A stretch of DNA of 64,000 nt, taken from the NCBI RefSeq assembly GCF_028993555.1, contig NZ_CP118610.1, positions 2,965,001-3,029,000 on the forward strand, in the 5' to 3' direction. The notes below the pieces were generated by a model. It had not been told where the DNA came from, did not search any database, and was given only the letters and a program-made list of their open reading frames with translations. The stretch is from Ensifer adhaerens. GTDB lineage: Bacteria; Pseudomonadota; Alphaproteobacteria; Rhizobiales; Rhizobiaceae. The position numbers and the translations under genes are program-made. Shown one piece after another: positions 39,436 to 48,113 of the stretch. Position 1 is the stretch's first letter. Each line of letters begins with the position of its first letter.

Positions 39436-39948
39436 ATGATCGACACCGCCACCCAATCCCGCCAGCACCTGCTGATCGCCATTGTCGTGACACTCGGCAT
39501 GGCAGCGACCGTCGGTGGGGCGCTCGGCTTCGAGCATATCGGTGGCTATATCCCCTGCGCGCTCTGCCTTTTGCAGCGCGATCCCTACTATTGGGGCATC
39601 CCGGTTGGCATTCTCGCCATCATCACCAGCGCGCTGAAGCTGCCGGTCTGGCTCACGCGCACGCTGCTCGCCATCGTCGGCATCCTGATGCTCGTCGGCG
39701 CCGGCATGGGCGTCTATCACGCGGGCGCCGAATGGCACTTCTGGGAAGGTCCCTCCACCTGCGCGACGACGGCGCAGGGTGTGTCGTCGAATGTCGGCGA
39801 CCTGCTCGGCGATCTCGATTCCAAGCACGGTCCGTCCTGCACGGAGGCCGCATTGCGGGTGCTCGGCCTTTCCTTTGCCGGGTGGAACGTGATCGCCAGC
39901 CTCATCCTCGCAGCGATCGCGCTTCGCGGCGCTGCAAAGGCGCGCTGA
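39436..39948 (+). CDS. DsbB-like disulfide bond formation protein
   Basis: A 170-residue membrane protein from ATG 39436 (MIDTATQSRQH), with CGAGG upstream. Four hydrophobic helices are visible. The first periplasmic loop has CALC (41-44), followed by the quinone-contact-like LLQRDPYY. Two further cysteines (STCAT, GPSCTE) lie in the second loop. DsbB passes electrons from DsbA to ubiquinone, but no dsbA is nearby. It sits just outside the islet, on the far side of the tRNA. Confidence 0.88.
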   Translation: MIDTATQSRQHLLIAIVVTLGMAATVGGALGFEHIGGYIPCALCLLQRDPYYWGIPVGILAIITSALKLPVWLTRTLLAIVGILMLVGAGMGVYHAGAEWHFWEGPSTCATTAQGVSSNVGDLLGDLDSKHGPSCTEAALRVLGLSFAGWNVIASLILAAIALRGAAKAR

Positions 39949-40073
39949 TCTCCCAGGCGGCTCCAGGAAGCAGGACACCATCGCAACGTGACCACCCGAC
40001 AGGGGTAGGCAAGCGCACGCACCTGTCCTGATCCCGCTTTGGGGCTTGATCCGGCAAGAAGGCACGAACAGCG

Positions 40074-40631
40074 TCAGGGCTGCAGTTCGACGTCCCAGTA
40101 AAGATAGTCCATCCAGCTTTCATGCAGATGGTTCGGCGGGAAGAGCCGGCCGTTGTTGTGCAGATCCTGTACCGTCGGCTGGTAGGGCCTCTGGTGCGGG
40201 AACATGCCGGCCTGCTTCGGCAGCTTGCTGCCCTTGCGCAGATTGCAGGGGGAGCAGGCTGCGACGACATTGTCCCAGGTCGTCTGGCCGCCGTGAGCGC
40301 GGGGCACCACGTGATCGAAGGTGAGATCGTCGGGCGAACCGCAATACTGGCATTCGAATTTATCGCGCAGGAACACGTTGAACCGGGTGAAGGCCGGGTG
40401 GCGCGAGGGCTGCACGTAGCTCTTGAGGCAAACAACGCTCGGCAGTCGCATCGAGAAACTCGGAGACGACACCGAATGTTCGTACTCGGCAAGGATGTTT
40501 ACGCGGTCAAGGAAGACGGCCTTGATCGCGTCCTGCCAGGACCAAAGCGACAAGGGGTAGTAACTAAGCGGCCGATAGTCAGCGTTCAAGACGAGCGCTG
40601 GTAAGGCCTGAGGTGAGACTGCAATCGTCAA
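40074..40631 (-). CDS. HNH endonuclease family protein
   Basis: 185 residues from a TTG start at 40631, with CAGGAGAA nine bases upstream; no ATG or GTG in frame is as well placed. The HNH core has CQYCGSPDDLTFDHVVPRAHGG with the paired CSPCN, giving a zinc site around the beta-beta-alpha metal motif. The preceding 100 residues (ALPALVLNADYRPLSYYPLSLWSWQDAIKAVFLDRV) are typical of a conserved housekeeping HNH protein of rhizobia and cyanobacteria. The target DNA is unknown. It follows the AlkA-like gene on the same strand. Confidence 0.87.
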   Translation of the reverse strand: MTIAVSPQALPALVLNADYRPLSYYPLSLWSWQDAIKAVFLDRVNILAEYEHSVSSPSFSMRLPSVVCLKSYVQPSRHPAFTRFNVFLRDKFECQYCGSPDDLTFDHVVPRAHGGQTTWDNVVAACSPCNLRKGSKLPKQAGMFPHQRPYQPTVQDLHNNGRLFPPNHLHESWMDYLYWDVELQP

Positions 40632-40738
40632 GCGTATTCTCCTGATCGATTCGGCATCTGCACCTTCTATATTAGGCCCGTTGCAACAGGATTGTGAAGC
40701 CGGAAACAAAAATGCATGCGCTGGATTCGCTTTTTCCT

Positions 40739-41386
40739 TCAAGGTGTCACAGGAACGGCATCACGCCGCATTTCTTGCGCATAATAGGCCCAGAAGAGCC
40801 GCGCGGCGACACTGCGCCAAGGCGACCAGGAGGCGGCGAGCGAATCAATTTCACGGGCGGTCGGGCGCAACTCGAGGCCCAGTCCGTGGCCGATCGCATT
40901 CTGCAGCGCCACGTCACCTGAGGGGAAGACGTCCGGGTGCCCGGCGCAGAAGAGCAGATAGACCTCCGCCGTCCAGCGCCCAACGCCCTTGATCGCCGTC
41001 AGATCCCGGATCGCCTCGGTCGCTTCGGCGTCGCAGATCGCATCGAGATCGATCTCGCCGCCCACCACCACATCGGCGACACGACGCAACGCATCCGCCT
41101 TGGCGCGCGAGAGGCCGATGACGCGGCAGTCCTCGTCGCTGAGCGAAATCACGCCTGAGGCGGAGACCTCGCCGAGCCTCTGCTCCATCCGCCGCCAGAT
41201 CGCCGCCGCGCTTGCCTTCGATACCATCTGCGAGACGATGATGCTGGCGAGGCCACGATACCCGGGATCGGTTCGGCGAAGCGGCACCGGCCCTGCCCTG
41301 GCAACGACATGCTCCAGGCGTGCGTCGAGCATCACCAGACCGGAAAGCCCGGCTTCGATATCCTCATGTGTCCGGATGATCCGCAT
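40739..41386 (-). CDS. DNA-3-methyladenine glycosylase, AlkA/HhH-GPD type
   Basis: 215 residues from ATG 41386 (MRIIRTHEDIEAGL). The helix-hairpin-helix LTAIKGVGRWTAEVYLLF is at 129-146 and the catalytic aspartate is probably D158 in DVFPSGDVAL. It excises alkylated purines in base-excision repair. It is divergent from gluQ with a 54-bp gap and upstream of the HNH gene. Confidence 0.9.
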   Translation of the reverse strand: MRIIRTHEDIEAGLSGLVMLDARLEHVVARAGPVPLRRTDPGYRGLASIIVSQMVSKASAAAIWRRMEQRLGEVSASGVISLSDEDCRVIGLSRAKADALRRVADVVVGGEIDLDAICDAEATEAIRDLTAIKGVGRWTAEVYLLFCAGHPDVFPSGDVALQNAIGHGLGLELRPTAREIDSLAASWSPWRSVAARLFWAYYAQEMRRDAVPVTP

Positions 41387-41440
41387 GACGCCTCCACAAA
41401 GCGGATGATTTTTATACGCCTTCCATGGCAAAGGGGAAGG

Positions 41441-42322
41441 ATGCCAGACACGCCACCCGTTTTCCGCTTTGCCCCCAGCCCGAACGGCCTGCTCCACCTT
41501 GGTCATGCGCTTTCTGCGGTGCTGAACCACGACATGGCGAAGGCCGCGAACGGGCGTTTCCTCCTGCGCATCGAGGATATCGACCAGACCCGTTGCCGCC
41601 AGGAATTCGAGGCCGCAATCGTCGAGGACCTCGCCTGGCTCGGCCTCGACTGGGAGCGTCCCATGCGCCGCCAGTCGGAACACCTCGATGCCTATGCCTC
41701 AGCGCTTGAACGGCTGAACGGGCTCGGCGTGCTCTACCCTTCGGTCATGACCCGCGGCGAGATCAAGGCAGCCGTTGCCGAAGCCGAAGCCGACGGACAG
41801 ACCTGGCCGCGCGATCCGGATGGCAGCCCGCTCTATCCCGGACGCGAGCGAACCTATTCGACCGGCGAGCGGACAGCCTTGCTCGAGAGTGGCAGAGCCT
41901 ATGCCTGGCGGCTCGACATGCAGAAAGCGATCAGCCTCCTCGGCAACGCCTCTCTCACCTGGAGCGAGAGCGGTGCCGGGCCAGTGGGCGAAACCGGCAT
42001 CATCGTGGCTGACCCTGGCGCCTGGGGCGACGTCATCCTGTCGCGCTCCGATGCGCCGTCGAGCTATCATCTGTCCGTCGTGACGGATGATGCGCTGCAA
42101 GGCGTCACCCATGTCGTGCGCGGCCGCGACCTCTATCACTCAACCGCCGTGCATCGGCTGCTGCAGCACCTTCTCGACCTGCCGGAGCCGCTCTATCATC
42201 ACCACCGGCTGATCCTTGGCCCGGACGGCCGCAAGCTTTCCAAGAGCAACCAGGACACCGGCATTGCCGCGTTCCGTGCCGCCGGCCACACCCCGCAAGA
42301 GGTCCGGGCTCTAGTCGTCTAG
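41441..42322 (+). CDS. gluQ: Glutamyl-Q tRNA(Asp) synthetase
   Basis: 293 residues from ATG 41441 (MPDTPPVFRFAPSPNG). The class I signatures are SPNGLLHLGHA (HIGH-type, about 12-22) and KLSKS. It is short because it lacks the anticodon-binding domain of GltX, and it attaches glutamate to queuosine in tRNA-Asp. The cysteines of the zinc site found in the E. coli enzyme are absent (VLYPSVMTRGEI where PC is usual). The 3' end overlaps the 3' end of the YihY gene on the other strand by 12 bases. Confidence 0.92.
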   Translation: MPDTPPVFRFAPSPNGLLHLGHALSAVLNHDMAKAANGRFLLRIEDIDQTRCRQEFEAAIVEDLAWLGLDWERPMRRQSEHLDAYASALERLNGLGVLYPSVMTRGEIKAAVAEAEADGQTWPRDPDGSPLYPGRERTYSTGERTALLESGRAYAWRLDMQKAISLLGNASLTWSESGAGPVGETGIIVADPGAWGDVILSRSDAPSSYHLSVVTDDALQGVTHVVRGRDLYHSTAVHRLLQHLLDLPEPLYHHHRLILGPDGRKLSKSNQDTGIAAFRAAGHTPQEVRALVV

Positions 42323-43219
42323 GTCCTCTTCTTCGCGGCTTGCATCGCTGCCGTTGCGGAACTGAAAGCTGCGCCTCACCATGCGCTTGACCCGGTATTT
42401 CAGGATCGCGGCGTTGATCTCGGCACCGATGATGAAGATCGCCGCGATCATGTAAAGGAACACGAGCACGATCATGATCGACGCCAGGCCCGCATAGGTC
42501 GAGACATAGGTGGCGAAGGTCGCCAGATAGGAGGCAAAGGCATAGGCGCCGATCGTCCAGCAGACGAGCGTCAGCACGATGCCGGGGAGCACGTCGACCA
42601 CCTTGCGGTGACCGTCCGGTAGCCAGAGATGCGACACGAGCAATCCGCCGGTCAACATGACCAGAGCGAGCGGCAGGCTCCAGTTGTCGACCGTCGCCAG
42701 CACGCCGCCGAGCCACGGCCACCATTCCCCGGCGTAACGCACCGCCAGGGGCACTGCGACCAGCAGGATGCTGAGTGCCGCAAGGATCAGCACGCCGGCG
42801 AGCACGAAGCCGAGGCTCGCAAGCCGGGTCACGTACCAATAGCGGCTTTCGGTAACGCGATAGGCGCGGTTCAGCGAGACGCGTAGCGCCTCCACGCCGT
42901 TGGAGGCGAAATAGGCCGCAGCAAGAACGGAAATGGTCAAAAGCCCGCCGCGCGGGATCGTCAGCACCCGCACGATCTCGTCGGCGACAGGCTTTGCGAT
43001 CGACTCGGGCCAGGCGTCGAAAATCAGGTGCACGGCCGTTTCGGCGAATTGGTCGGCACCGAGAAAGCTGCCGAGTGCCGTGCCGAAGATCAGAAAGGGA
43101 AAGACGGCAAGCAGCGACGACAGAGCCACATGGCTCGCCATCGCCCAACCGTCATCGAGGCTGAAGTGCCAGAGCGCATCGAAGACAACTTTCCAGGTGA
43201 TGCGTATGAATGCTGGCAT
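42311..43219 (-). CDS. YihY/BrkB-like inner-membrane protein
   Basis: 302 residues from ATG 43219 (MPAFIRITWKVVFDAL). Six hydrophobic helices follow the family pattern: ASHVALSSLLAVFPFLIFGTALGSFLG, then GGLLTISVLAAAYFASNGVEALRVSLNRAY, and a final pair YVSTYAGLASIMIVLVFLYMIAAIFIIGAEINA. It was formerly misnamed ribonuclease BN; the role is unknown, possibly transport. It ends in an acidic cytoplasmic tail. Tail-to-tail overlap with gluQ. Confidence 0.9.
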   Translation of the reverse strand: MPAFIRITWKVVFDALWHFSLDDGWAMASHVALSSLLAVFPFLIFGTALGSFLGADQFAETAVHLIFDAWPESIAKPVADEIVRVLTIPRGGLLTISVLAAAYFASNGVEALRVSLNRAYRVTESRYWYVTRLASLGFVLAGVLILAALSILLVAVPLAVRYAGEWWPWLGGVLATVDNWSLPLALVMLTGGLLVSHLWLPDGHRKVVDVLPGIVLTLVCWTIGAYAFASYLATFATYVSTYAGLASIMIVLVFLYMIAAIFIIGAEINAAILKYRVKRMVRRSFQFRNGSDASREEEDLDD

Positions 43220-43401
43220 TCCATTCCAATCCTGCAGGGCTCCACGACCGCATACTCCCGCGCTACCGTCCCGGTGCCGTTTCCTTGGCTTCACACGATC
43301 CCAACGGCGACAACGCTGGCGGGTTCCGGCTTGCGCAATTCAATTGTATCCCGCCGATGAATATGGGAAACGGAGGCAGGATTTCTACAGGAATCGATCG
43401 G

Positions 43402-44235
43402 ATGACTGATCGCCCCACAATCATTGTCACCGGATGTTCGTCCGGGATCGGCGCCTATTGTGCGCGTGCGCTCCATGCCGATGGCTGGCGCGTCTTTGCC
43501 ACCGTGCGCCGCGAGGAAGACCGGCAGTCCCTTGAAGCTGAGGGTATCGAAACCTTCCTGATGGACTACACCAAGCCGGAAACCATCGCCGCTCTGGCGG
43601 ACACGGTGCTGGCGCTTTCCGGCGGACGGATCGACGCGCTGTTCAACAACGGCGCCTATGGCCAGGCAGGTGCCGTCGAGGACCTGCCAACCGAAGCGCT
43701 TCGGCTTCAGCTCGAGACCAACGTTATTGGCTGGCATGACCTGACGCGGCGGGTAATTCCGTCGATGCGGGCGCGTGGCAGCGGCCGCATCGTCCAGTGC
43801 TCCTCCATCCTCGGCATCGTTCCCTATCGCTGGCGCGGCGCCTACAACGCCTCCAAGTTTGCGATCGAGGGCCTGTCGCTCACGCTCAAGATGGAGCTTG
43901 CCGGTAGCGGCATCGAGGTGAGCCTCATCGAGCCCGGGCCGATTGCATCCAAGTTCACGACCAATGCGGTCGCCTATATCGAACGCTTCATCGACCTCAA
44001 GAATTCGGTGCACCGCGTCGAATACGAACGCCAGATGCGCCGCCTGAAAGGTGAAAGCAAACCCGCCCCCGGCAAGCTCGGCCCGGATGCTGTTTATGCG
44101 GTTTTGAAGCACGCGCTCACAGCAAAGAAGCCGAAACCGCACTATATTGTAACAAGGCCCGCCAGGCAGGGCGCGCTTCTGAAGAAGCTCCTGCCGGCTG
44201 CATTGTTTTATCGCATCATCGGCCGACTTGGCTGA
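43402..44235 (+). CDS. Short-chain dehydrogenase/reductase
   Basis: 277 residues from ATG 43402 (MTDRPTIIVTGCSSGIG). The cofactor loop TGCSSGIG is at 10-17, with NNGAYG at about 82-87, catalytic Ser 134/135 and Tyr 148-x3-Lys 152 (YNASK). RREED after the second strand suggests NADPH. The substrate is unknown; the closest general pattern is the 17-beta-HSD-like or lipid-acting SDR group. The HIG1 gene follows after 24 bp and the adenosyltransferase after that. Confidence 0.92.
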   Translation: MTDRPTIIVTGCSSGIGAYCARALHADGWRVFATVRREEDRQSLEAEGIETFLMDYTKPETIAALADTVLALSGGRIDALFNNGAYGQAGAVEDLPTEALRLQLETNVIGWHDLTRRVIPSMRARGSGRIVQCSSILGIVPYRWRGAYNASKFAIEGLSLTLKMELAGSGIEVSLIEPGPIASKFTTNAVAYIERFIDLKNSVHRVEYERQMRRLKGESKPAPGKLGPDAVYAVLKHALTAKKPKPHYIVTRPARQGALLKKLLPAALFYRIIGRLG

Positions 44236-44259
44236 AGTAGAATTGCAAGGAAGAGTTCG

Positions 44260-44463
44260 ATGTCCAGCTTCTTTACCGGCCTGACCCTGTTCGTCATGGG
44301 CTTGGTCGTGATCGTCCTGATCCGCGGCCTCGTGAACATGGCAAAGGGCGGCAGCGGCAACACCTCCAACAAGCTGATGCAGGCACGCGTGCTGCTGCAG
44401 GCGATCGCGATCGTCCTGATCATGGTGACGCTGTGGCTCACCGGCGGTGGCCGCCCGACCTAA
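44260..44463 (+). CDS. HIG1-domain small membrane protein
   Basis: 67 residues with two hydrophobic helices and a short polar loop (MAKGGSGNTSNKLMQARVLLQAIAIV). The RVLLQ element before the second helix is the HIG1 signature. In mitochondria Hig1/Rcf proteins associate with cytochrome oxidase; the bacterial ones are little studied. It lies between an SDR gene and the adenosyltransferase gene, with a RIME-like repeat after it. Confidence 0.85.
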   Translation: MSSFFTGLTLFVMGLVVIVLIRGLVNMAKGGSGNTSNKLMQARVLLQAIAIVLIMVTLWLTGGGRPT

Positions 44464-44468
44464 ATGAC

Positions 44469-44512
44469 GCAATTCCGGACGGAAAGCCGTTCCACACCTT
44501 TCCTGGAATTGC
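44469..44512 (-). repeat. RIME-like palindromic repeat, copy 4 (inverted)
   Basis: The same 44-bp unit in reverse orientation (GCAATTCCGGACGG...CCTGGAATTGC). It lies between the HIG1 stop and the adenosyltransferase start, inside a likely operon, where the mRNA hairpin may influence downstream expression. Confidence 0.8.
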
Positions 44513-44533
44513 TCCAGAGGACCGTGACGACAG

Positions 44534-45112
44534 ATGGTGAAGCTCAACAAGATCTACACCCGGACGGGTGACAATGGCACCACCGGGCTTGTTGCAGGTC
44601 CGCGCCGCCTCAAGAGCGACCTGCGGGTCGATGCCTATGGCGCTGTGGATGAAACCAACGCCTTCGTAGGCCTGGCACGGCAGCACACCGCCGATATGTT
44701 CGCGCTCGACGACGCGCTGATGCGCATCCAGAACGATCTCTTCGATCTCGGCGCGGATCTCGCGACGCCGGATACGGGCGAACCACCGCAATACGAACCG
44801 CTCCGCATCGTGGCAGCGCAGGTGGCCTGGCTCGAGACCGAAATCGACCGGCTGAATGCCGAGCTCGAACCCTTGCGTTCCTTCGTGCTGCCGGCCGGCA
44901 GTGCCGCTTCTGCCGCGCTGCATGTTGCCCGCACCGTGGCGCGGCGGGCCGAGCGGCAGATGGTGGCGCTCGCCAACGCCGAAGGCGAGATCGTCAGCAA
45001 AGAGGCGATCGCCTATATCAACCGGCTCTCCGATTTCCTGTTCGTGGCGGCGCGCTCGGCAAATGACAAAGGTCAGGCCGACGTCCTTTGGATTCCCGGA
45101 AAAAACAGATAA
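44534..45112 (+). CDS. PduO-type ATP:cob(I)alamin adenosyltransferase
   Basis: 192 residues with the family start YTRTGDNGTTGL (8-19) that binds ATP, R..K.D.R..AYG..DE.N (about 24-42) and the C-terminal YINRLSDFLFVAAR. It makes adenosylcobalamin, required for example by methylmalonyl-CoA mutase. Its function is distinct from the CobA/CobO type. ATG 44534 has GAGGACC upstream. The rhomboid gene follows after 76 bp. Confidence 0.94.
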   Translation: MVKLNKIYTRTGDNGTTGLVAGPRRLKSDLRVDAYGAVDETNAFVGLARQHTADMFALDDALMRIQNDLFDLGADLATPDTGEPPQYEPLRIVAAQVAWLETEIDRLNAELEPLRSFVLPAGSAASAALHVARTVARRAERQMVALANAEGEIVSKEAIAYINRLSDFLFVAARSANDKGQADVLWIPGKNR

Positions 45113-45188
45113 CGTCCGCTTCGACATCGTTCCCCGACCAGGATTTGGCCTGGGAACCGTGGCATGAATCCGCGCTTCGGGAGACCGC

Positions 45189-45980
45189 ATGTTCATACCG
45201 CTTCACGACACGAACACCCTGAAGCACATCAAGGTCCAGTACGTCACGATCAGCCTGATCGCTATCAACATCATCGTCTGGTTGATCACCGGCCCCATTG
45301 CCTCGGAAGAGTTCGCCAATGCCGCGATCCTCGGCTTCGGCTATATCCCGGCACTCATTTTCGACTATGCCCAACTCGATCCGTCACTGATTATCGTTCC
45401 CGACGGCTTCACCTTCATCACCTATTCCTTCCTGCATGGCGACTTCATGCATCTGGCGATGAACATGCTGTTTCTCTGGGTGTTCGGCGACAATGTCGAA
45501 GACGCGCTCGGGCACGTCCGCTACCTCGTCTTCTATCTTCTTTGTGCCGCCGCGGGGGCGCTGGCACATGGGCTTCTCGACCCGGCGTCCGAAGCGCCGC
45601 TGATCGGCGCGTCCGGCGCGATCTCCGGCGTCGTTGCCGCCTATTTCCTGCTGCATCCGAAGGTGCGCGTCTGGGTTCTGGTGTTCTTCCGCATCCCGCT
45701 GCCCCTTCCCGCGGCCATTCCACTGGCCTTCTGGATCGGCCAGCAATTCTTCATGCTGGTCGTCGATCCTGGCAGCGGCGTTTCCTGGAGCGCCCATGTC
45801 GGAGGCATTGTCGCGGGCCTCGTGCTGGTGGTCATTTTGCGACGCCGCGACGTGCCGCTTTTCGACCGCACCATCGTCACGCCGCGCGCCGTCCGACACA
45901 AGGCGGAGCCGGTCACGGCCGGACAGCAGCCGCCTCCGGATGCGACAAAACCGCCGATGCCTTGGGGTCGCCAGACCTGA
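45189..45980 (+). CDS. Rhomboid family intramembrane serine protease
   Basis: A 263-residue membrane protein with six core helices. The catalytic pair is Ser 142 (GASGAISG) and His 203 (SAHVGGIVAG). HLAMNMLFLWVFGDNVEDALG carries the conserved HxxxN loop. It cuts membrane proteins within the bilayer; its substrate here is unknown. A Pro-rich cytoplasmic tail ends the protein. Confidence 0.93.
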   Translation: MFIPLHDTNTLKHIKVQYVTISLIAINIIVWLITGPIASEEFANAAILGFGYIPALIFDYAQLDPSLIIVPDGFTFITYSFLHGDFMHLAMNMLFLWVFGDNVEDALGHVRYLVFYLLCAAAGALAHGLLDPASEAPLIGASGAISGVVAAYFLLHPKVRVWVLVFFRIPLPLPAAIPLAFWIGQQFFMLVVDPGSGVSWSAHVGGIVAGLVLVVILRRRDVPLFDRTIVTPRAVRHKAEPVTAGQQPPPDATKPPMPWGRQT

Positions 45981-46107
45981 GCGGAGCGCGGCCTTTGCCC
46001 CCCAATCGGAGCGGATCTGGCGACATTTCAAGGACTTGCCAGCCGCCGGCCTCGCATTGACCACCTGTGGACGACTGGCATCGGAAGCTGCTTGCCATGC
46101 ACCTATC

Positions 46108-46121
46108 TTACGTGTACGTAA
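46108..46121. promoter_or_regulatory. Candidate operator upstream of etfBA
   Basis: TTACGTGTACGTAA: perfect 6-bp arms around GT, followed directly by another ACGTAA. The spaced TTACGT/ACGTAA design resembles operators of MerR-type acyl-CoA catabolism regulators (LiuR-like), which would suit electron-transfer flavoprotein genes. It is 151 bp before etfB. The regulator assignment is from memory and uncertain. Confidence 0.4.
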
Positions 46122-46271
46122 ACGTAATTCCAATTCTCGGGATTATATCGATTTAGCGCCATGCACAGCGATTGTAATTGGAGAAAAAACGCGTATCGAT
46201 GTCGCCAACCGACAATCAGGCGGCTCCGTTAAGGCGCATTTTCCTGCGAAAGCTCTTGGAGGGAAGAATCC

Positions 46272-47021
46272 ATGAAAATACTTGTGACGGTGAAGCGGGT
46301 GGTTGACTACAACGTCAAGATCCGCGTGAAGGCAGACGGTTCGGGCGTCGAACTTGCGAACGTGAAGATGTCGATGAACCCGTTCGACGAGATCTCGGTC
46401 GAAGAAGCGCTCAGGCTGAAGGAAGCCGGCAAGGCTGAGGAAGTCGTCGTCGTTTCCGTCGGTCCGGCCAAGGCCGAAGAGACGCTCAGGACCGCGCTCG
46501 CCATGGGTGCCGACCGGGCCATCCTGGTCGAGACCGAGGACCAGGTCGAGCCGCTCGCCGTTGCCAAGATCGTCAAGGGCGTCGCCGACGCCGAACAGCC
46601 GGGGCTGATCATCGTCGGTAAGCAGGCAATCGATGATGACAGCAACCAGACCGGCCAGATGCTGTCGGCGCTGCTCGGCTGGGCGCAGGGCACCTTTGCC
46701 TCCAAGGTCGAGATCGGCGATGGCAAGGCAACCGTCACCCGTGAAGTCGATGGCGGTCTGCAGACCATCGACATCAAGCTGCCGGCCGTCGTCACCACCG
46801 ACCTGCGTTTGAACGAGCCGCGTTATGCCTCGCTGCCCAACATCATGAAGGCGAAGAAGAAGCCGCTCGACAAGAAGTCGCCGGCCGACTTCGGCGTTGA
46901 CACGGCCGCCCGCCTGAAGGTGCTGAAGACCGAGGAGCCGTCGGGCCGCAAGGCCGGCATCAAGGTCAAGTCGGTCGCCGAGCTGGTCGAAAAGCTCAAG
47001 ACCGAAGCCGGCGTCCTCTAA
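46272..47021 (+). CDS. etfB: Electron transfer flavoprotein beta subunit
   Basis: 249 residues, beginning [20 protein letters not shown], with the AMP-binding adenine-nucleotide fold ([28 protein letters not shown]) and the ETF-beta signature [44 protein letters not shown]. With EtfA it carries electrons from acyl-CoA and dimethylglycine dehydrogenases to ETF-quinone oxidoreductase. CTTGGAGGG precedes the ATG. etfA follows after 23 bp. Confidence 0.97.
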   Translation: MKILVTVKRVVDYNVKIRVKADGSGVELANVKMSMNPFDEISVEEALRLKEAGKAEEVVVVSVGPAKAEETLRTALAMGADRAILVETEDQVEPLAVAKIVKGVADAEQPGLIIVGKQAIDDDSNQTGQMLSALLGWAQGTFASKVEIGDGKATVTREVDGGLQTIDIKLPAVVTTDLRLNEPRYASLPNIMKAKKKPLDKKSPADFGVDTAARLKVLKTEEPSGRKAGIKVKSVAELVEKLKTEAGVL

Positions 47022-47044
47022 GTTCAGGAAAGGGAGATTACATC

Positions 47045-47974
47045 ATGGCCATTCTTCTTCTGGCTGACCACGACAGCAACCACCTTTCCGACCAGACCGC
47101 CAAGGCGCTGAGCGCGGCCTCGAAGATCGGAGCCGAGGTTCACATCCTCGTCGCCGGTGCCGGCGCCAAGGTGGCAGCCGAGCAGGCGTCGAAGCTTGCC
47201 GGCGTTGCCAAGGTGCTGGTTGCCGAGGACGCTTCGCTTGCCAACAACCTCGCCGAACCGCTGGCCGCGCTGATCGTCTCGCTTGCCGGCAGCTACGACA
47301 CCATCGTTGCCGCCGCCACCTCGGTCGGCAAGAACGTCATGCCGCGCGTTGCCGCGCTGCTCGACGTTTCCCAGGTCTCGGAAATCATCGAGGTCGTTTC
47401 GCCCGACACCTTCAAACGGCCGATCTATGCCGGCAACGCCATCCAGACGGTGCAGACGACGGAAGAAAAGCGCGTCATCACCGTGCGCACCGCCTCGTTC
47501 GCCTCCGCCGCTGAAGGCGGTTCGGCGGCAATCGAAACCGTCTCGGCTGCCGCCAACCCGGGTGTTTCCTCCTTCGTCGCCGACGCGCTGTCGTCGTCCG
47601 ACCGTCCGGAACTGACCTCGGCCAAGATCATCATCTCCGGTGGCCGCGCGCTCGGTTCGTCGGAGAAATTCCAGGAAGTAATCCTGCCGGTGGCCGACAA
47701 GCTCGGTGCTGCCGTCGGTGCAAGTCGTGCCGCGGTCGACGCCGGTTATGCCCCGAATGACTGGCAGGTCGGCCAGACCGGCAAGGTGGTCGCCCCCGAT
47801 CTCTACATCGCCTGCGGCATTTCCGGTGCGATCCAGCACCTCGCCGGCATGAAGGATTCGAAGGTCATCGTCGCGATCAACAAGGACGAAGAGGCACCGA
47901 TCTTCCAGGTCGCCGATTACGGCCTGGTTGCCGATCTCTTCGAAGCGCTGCCAGAGTTGCAGAAGGCCCTGTAA
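47045..47974 (+). CDS. etfA: Electron transfer flavoprotein alpha subunit
   Basis: 309 residues. The FAD-binding C-terminal half contains [72 protein letters not shown], the ETF-alpha signature. It forms the heterodimer with EtfB. AGGGAGATTACATC precedes ATG 47045. hbd-type dehydrogenase follows after 139 bp, separated by a stem-loop. Confidence 0.97.
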   Translation: MAILLLADHDSNHLSDQTAKALSAASKIGAEVHILVAGAGAKVAAEQASKLAGVAKVLVAEDASLANNLAEPLAALIVSLAGSYDTIVAAATSVGKNVMPRVAALLDVSQVSEIIEVVSPDTFKRPIYAGNAIQTVQTTEEKRVITVRTASFASAAEGGSAAIETVSAAANPGVSSFVADALSSSDRPELTSAKIIISGGRALGSSEKFQEVILPVADKLGAAVGASRAAVDAGYAPNDWQVGQTGKVVAPDLYIACGISGAIQHLAGMKDSKVIVAINKDEEAPIFQVADYGLVADLFEALPELQKAL

Positions 47975-48044
47975 CCCAAGGCAAGAGCCCGCCGGCCGCC
48001 CATGAAAAGGGCTGGCAAAAGCGCGGACTTGGCATTAACAATCT

Positions 48045-48069
48045 ACCGGGCCGGCCAAACCGGCCCGGT
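48045..48069 (+). terminator. Stem-loop after etfA
   Basis: A perfect 10-bp stem (ACCGGGCCGG/CCGGCCCGGT) with a 5-nt loop, followed by TT. It may terminate part of the etfBA transcript before the dehydrogenase gene. Confidence 0.55.
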
Positions 48070-48113
48070 TTGCGTGTCTGATGGCGGCCTCACCGCCAAC
48101 CCTTTGAAGATGG

